A stretch of 64,000 nucleotides of DNA from Lewinellaceae bacterium (lineage in GTDB: Bacteria > Bacteroidota > Bacteroidia > Chitinophagales > Saprospiraceae), in contig JACJYL010000001.1 of NCBI GenBank assembly GCA_020636105.1, positions 1,674,001 to 1,738,000 on the forward strand, written 5' to 3'. Under the pieces are notes generated by a model. That model saw nothing but the letters and a program-made list of their open reading frames with translations. It did no database searches and was not told the DNA's origin. Shown here piece after piece: positions 61,637-64,000 of this stretch. Numbering within the stretch: position 1 is the first letter of the stretch; each line of letters begins with the position of its first letter. The position numbers and the translations under genes are program-made.

Positions 61637-63940
61637 ATGTCAAAAAATTCCTTTTTCAATTTATGGGTGTTTACTTTTTTGTTATGCGGCTTTTCAAGTT
61701 GCCAACAAAAGGAAACCGTAAACTTCACCCCTACTTATTCCATTATCCCCCTTCCTGCCCAGATGGAAAAAATGGATGGTTTTTTCCAAATAAATGACCG
61801 GACCAAAATAGTAGTTCAATCCCGGGAGGATTTACTTATGCCGCTTGTGGGTTACCTCAATGAAAGATTCCGAAAGTTGTACAACATGGAATTGGAGACC
61901 AGTAAAACGCTTTCAGGGAATACCATCCACCTGCAGTTAACGGAATCTGATTTAGGTACTGAAGGCTATAAACTGGAAGTCACCACAGAAGGCATTACCG
62001 TTTCCGCAAAAGAAACTGCAGGAATATTCTACGGCATACAGTCCATGTTGCAGCTCATGCCGGACGACCAGCCGGTGGTTTCCAATGTCAACATCACCGA
62101 CCAACCCCGCTACTCCTACAGAGGCATGCACCTCGATGTGTCACGTCACTTCTTCCCTTCCGATTTTATCAAAAAATACATAGATTTTCTCGCGAAATAC
62201 AAATACAATTCATTCCACTGGCACCTTACGGATGATCAGGGATGGCGCGTGGAGATCAAAAAATATCCAAAACTCCAGGAAGTTGCTGCTTACAGGCCCG
62301 AAACACTGATCGGTCATTACAGTGAAAAACCGCAACAGTTTGACGGTCAACGCTATGGTGGATATTACACCCAGGAAGAAATCAAGGATATTGTAGCTTA
62401 TGCAGCGTCGAGACATATCACCGTTATCCCGGAAATCGAGATGCCGGGCCATGCCCGCGCCGCTATTGCCGCCTATCCTGAGCTGTCCTGTACCGGTGAC
62501 ACCATCGAGCCGGCCACAAAATGGGGTGTTTTTGAAGAAGTTTTCTGCCCTACTGAAGAAACCTTTACCTTCCTCGAAAATGTCCTGACAGAAGTGTTGG
62601 AAATGTTCCCTTCTCAATACATTCATATCGGCGGAGATGAATGTCCGAAAACAGCCTGGAAAAACAGTGCGTTCTGCCAGGAGCTCATCAAAAAAGAAGG
62701 GCTCAGGGATGAGCATGAACTGCAGAGTTATTTCATCCAGCGAATTGAAAAATTTCTCAATTCCAAGGGACGGAAAATCATTGGCTGGGACGAAATCCTG
62801 GAAGGGGGGCTCGCACCCAACGCAACGGTGATGTCATGGCGAGGCATGGAAGGCGGAATTGCCGCAGCTGAAATGGGCCACGATGTGATTATGACCCCTG
62901 GTTCCCATTGTTATTTCGACTATTATCAGTCCGATGATCCTAACGAACCATTAGCTATTGGAGGTTATCTTCCACTTGAGAAAGTCTATTCTTTCGAACC
63001 CACCCCGGTAGAGTTGTCTCCGGAAAATGCCAGGCACATTCTCGGCGCACAGGGCAATCTTTGGACAGAATATCTCCAAACGCCCGAAAATGTGGAATAC
63101 ATGATCTTCCCCCGGATGTGCGCCCTGTCAGAAGTGCTTTGGTCCCCCAAAGACAGCCGAAACTACGAGGATTTCATTACTCGACTTGAGCCACAATTGG
63201 AAAACCTGAAAAAGTCGGGCGTCAACGTTGCAAACCACTTATTTGATATCAATGCCAAAGCTGAATCAGGCGACGGACAAGGCGTCAGGATCAGCCTTAC
63301 TACAGGATCCAAATCACCAACCATCAGGTATAGTGTTGATGGTAAAGAGGTAACTACAGAAAGTCCTGAATTTACCGCACCGGTTGTAATTGAAAAAAGT
63401 GAGATGTTCAAGGCTAATTCATTTATCAACGGAAAAAAAGTGGGCCGTGGGATCAACTATAATTTTAATATTCATAAGGCTGCCGGAAAAAAGATCGAAT
63501 TGGCCAATGCACCTCATGAAAAATACAATTCCGGAGGCCCCGGAGCTATAATAAACGGCCTCATGGGAAGCGACAAGCGTTATGGAGATACAGAATGGCT
63601 GGGTTTTTCGGGAGAGGATTGTATAGCAACCATTGATTTGGGGGAATCAACGGATATTACCAAACTTAGTTTTCGCTTTTATCAAGGGGTTGGCCAATGG
63701 ATTTATCCGCCCAAATCCATTGAGGTTTTGGTCTCTGAAGATGGTGAGACTTTCACAAAAGCCGGCGAATGGACTGATAGCCAATCAGATGATACTATCG
63801 TAAACGCAGTATTGTCATTGGATAATGTACATGGCAGATTTTTGAAAATCCATATCCATCGCCACGGCATCATTGCTGCAGGACTCCAGGGAGCCGGCAA
63901 CGAAGCCTGGTTGTTTGTGGATGAGATCGTGGTCGAGTAA
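61637..63940 (+). CDS. Beta-N-acetylhexosaminidase, GH20, lipoprotein
   Basis: 767 aa. Lipobox in CGFSSC (Cys22). About 30-150 is the GH20b domain, and about 155-510 the GH20 barrel with the catalytic Asp-Glu pair in YIHIGGDECPKTAW (Asp334, Glu335). About 540-615 is a chitobiase/hexosaminidase C-terminal beta domain (TIRYSVDGKEVTTESPEF). About 630-767 is an F5/8 type C-like carbohydrate-binding domain (EDCIATIDLGESTDITKLSFRF, SIEVLVSEDGETF). It releases terminal GlcNAc or GalNAc. Following SusC/SusD and NagB, it completes a chitin-oligomer or glycoprotein-glycan utilisation locus. Confidence 0.95.
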   Translation: MSKNSFFNLWVFTFLLCGFSSCQQKETVNFTPTYSIIPLPAQMEKMDGFFQINDRTKIVVQSREDLLMPLVGYLNERFRKLYNMELETSKTLSGNTIHLQLTESDLGTEGYKLEVTTEGITVSAKETAGIFYGIQSMLQLMPDDQPVVSNVNITDQPRYSYRGMHLDVSRHFFPSDFIKKYIDFLAKYKYNSFHWHLTDDQGWRVEIKKYPKLQEVAAYRPETLIGHYSEKPQQFDGQRYGGYYTQEEIKDIVAYAASRHITVIPEIEMPGHARAAIAAYPELSCTGDTIEPATKWGVFEEVFCPTEETFTFLENVLTEVLEMFPSQYIHIGGDECPKTAWKNSAFCQELIKKEGLRDEHELQSYFIQRIEKFLNSKGRKIIGWDEILEGGLAPNATVMSWRGMEGGIAAAEMGHDVIMTPGSHCYFDYYQSDDPNEPLAIGGYLPLEKVYSFEPTPVELSPENARHILGAQGNLWTEYLQTPENVEYMIFPRMCALSEVLWSPKDSRNYEDFITRLEPQLENLKKSGVNVANHLFDINAKAESGDGQGVRISLTTGSKSPTIRYSVDGKEVTTESPEFTAPVVIEKSEMFKANSFINGKKVGRGINYNFNIHKAAGKKIELANAPHEKYNSGGPGAIINGLMGSDKRYGDTEWLGFSGEDCIATIDLGESTDITKLSFRFYQGVGQWIYPPKSIEVLVSEDGETFTKAGEWTDSQSDDTIVNAVLSLDNVHGRFLKIHIHRHGIIAAGLQGAGNEAWLFVDEIVVE

Positions 63941-64000
63941 AATCTCTTTATTATGAAATAAAATGTGGCAAAATCACGCAAATCTCGGAGAAAAGCGCTG
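63941..64000. other. Window end, no feature
   Basis: The last 60 bases after the hexosaminidase stop codon are AT-rich and hold no recognisable terminator or gene start. Confidence 0.5.

Overview
The window reads as chromosomal DNA of a free-living Bacteroidota, most likely a Saprospiria-type (Lewinella/Haliscomenobacter-like) heterotroph. The evidence is a SprB-repeat adhesin, two proteins ending in type IX secretion (T9SS) sorting tails, a SusC/SusD pair, many Cys-lipoproteins, few clear Shine-Dalgarno sites, and AT-rich spacers with intrinsic terminators and short hairpin repeats. The phylum is well supported. The class is an inference. No rRNA, tRNA, CRISPR array or prophage was seen.

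Layout. 1-767 is the start of a SprB-repeat surface protein, preceded by about 1.1 kb of AT-rich DNA with three tandem hairpin units on the minus strand. 1915-6081 (minus) is an MbnP-MbnP-dihaem peroxidase-dihaem peroxidase cluster, with a DEDDh exonuclease upstream. 7229-10105 is gcvP. 10213-16391 holds unknown lipoproteins, an EAD11-TPR protein, a DHFR-like cassette-type gene and a Sua5/YciO protein. 16794-21393 holds a T9SS-exported phosphodiesterase, an unknown secreted protein and a GhrA-like dehydrogenase. 21829-24031 is a divergent thiolase/FabG pair, followed by an IS5-family element inserted inside an older inverted repeat.

25142-39791 is the most coherent block. A minus-strand series (porin, DUF4212 subunit, SSS symporter, two small membrane proteins, symporter-type sensor kinase, response regulator, Acs, PrpE) faces an ArsR regulator and a cNMP/CBS/DUF294 nucleotidyltransferase plus DEDDh exonuclease. 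One 18-bp AT-rich near-palindrome occurs identically before the porin and in the ArsR/DUF294 gap. This looks like a short-chain fatty acid uptake and activation regulon.

39893-44327 is a CotH / VTC-domain / DUF4956 trio. 45825-47222 is an SDR with a TetR regulator and matching palindromes. 47405-53224 holds a T9SS protein of four repeated domains, a DEAD-box helicase and L-serine dehydratase. 53386-63940 is an amino-sugar locus: a LacI regulator with two operators, a NagB-deacetylase fusion, SusC, SusD and a GH20 hexosaminidase. It would import and degrade GlcNAc-containing glycans, chitin oligomers being the obvious candidate.

Between genes there are several simple-word tandem arrays (14.5, 36.6, 44.4 and 51.5 kb), dispersed hairpin repeats, and well-formed terminators.
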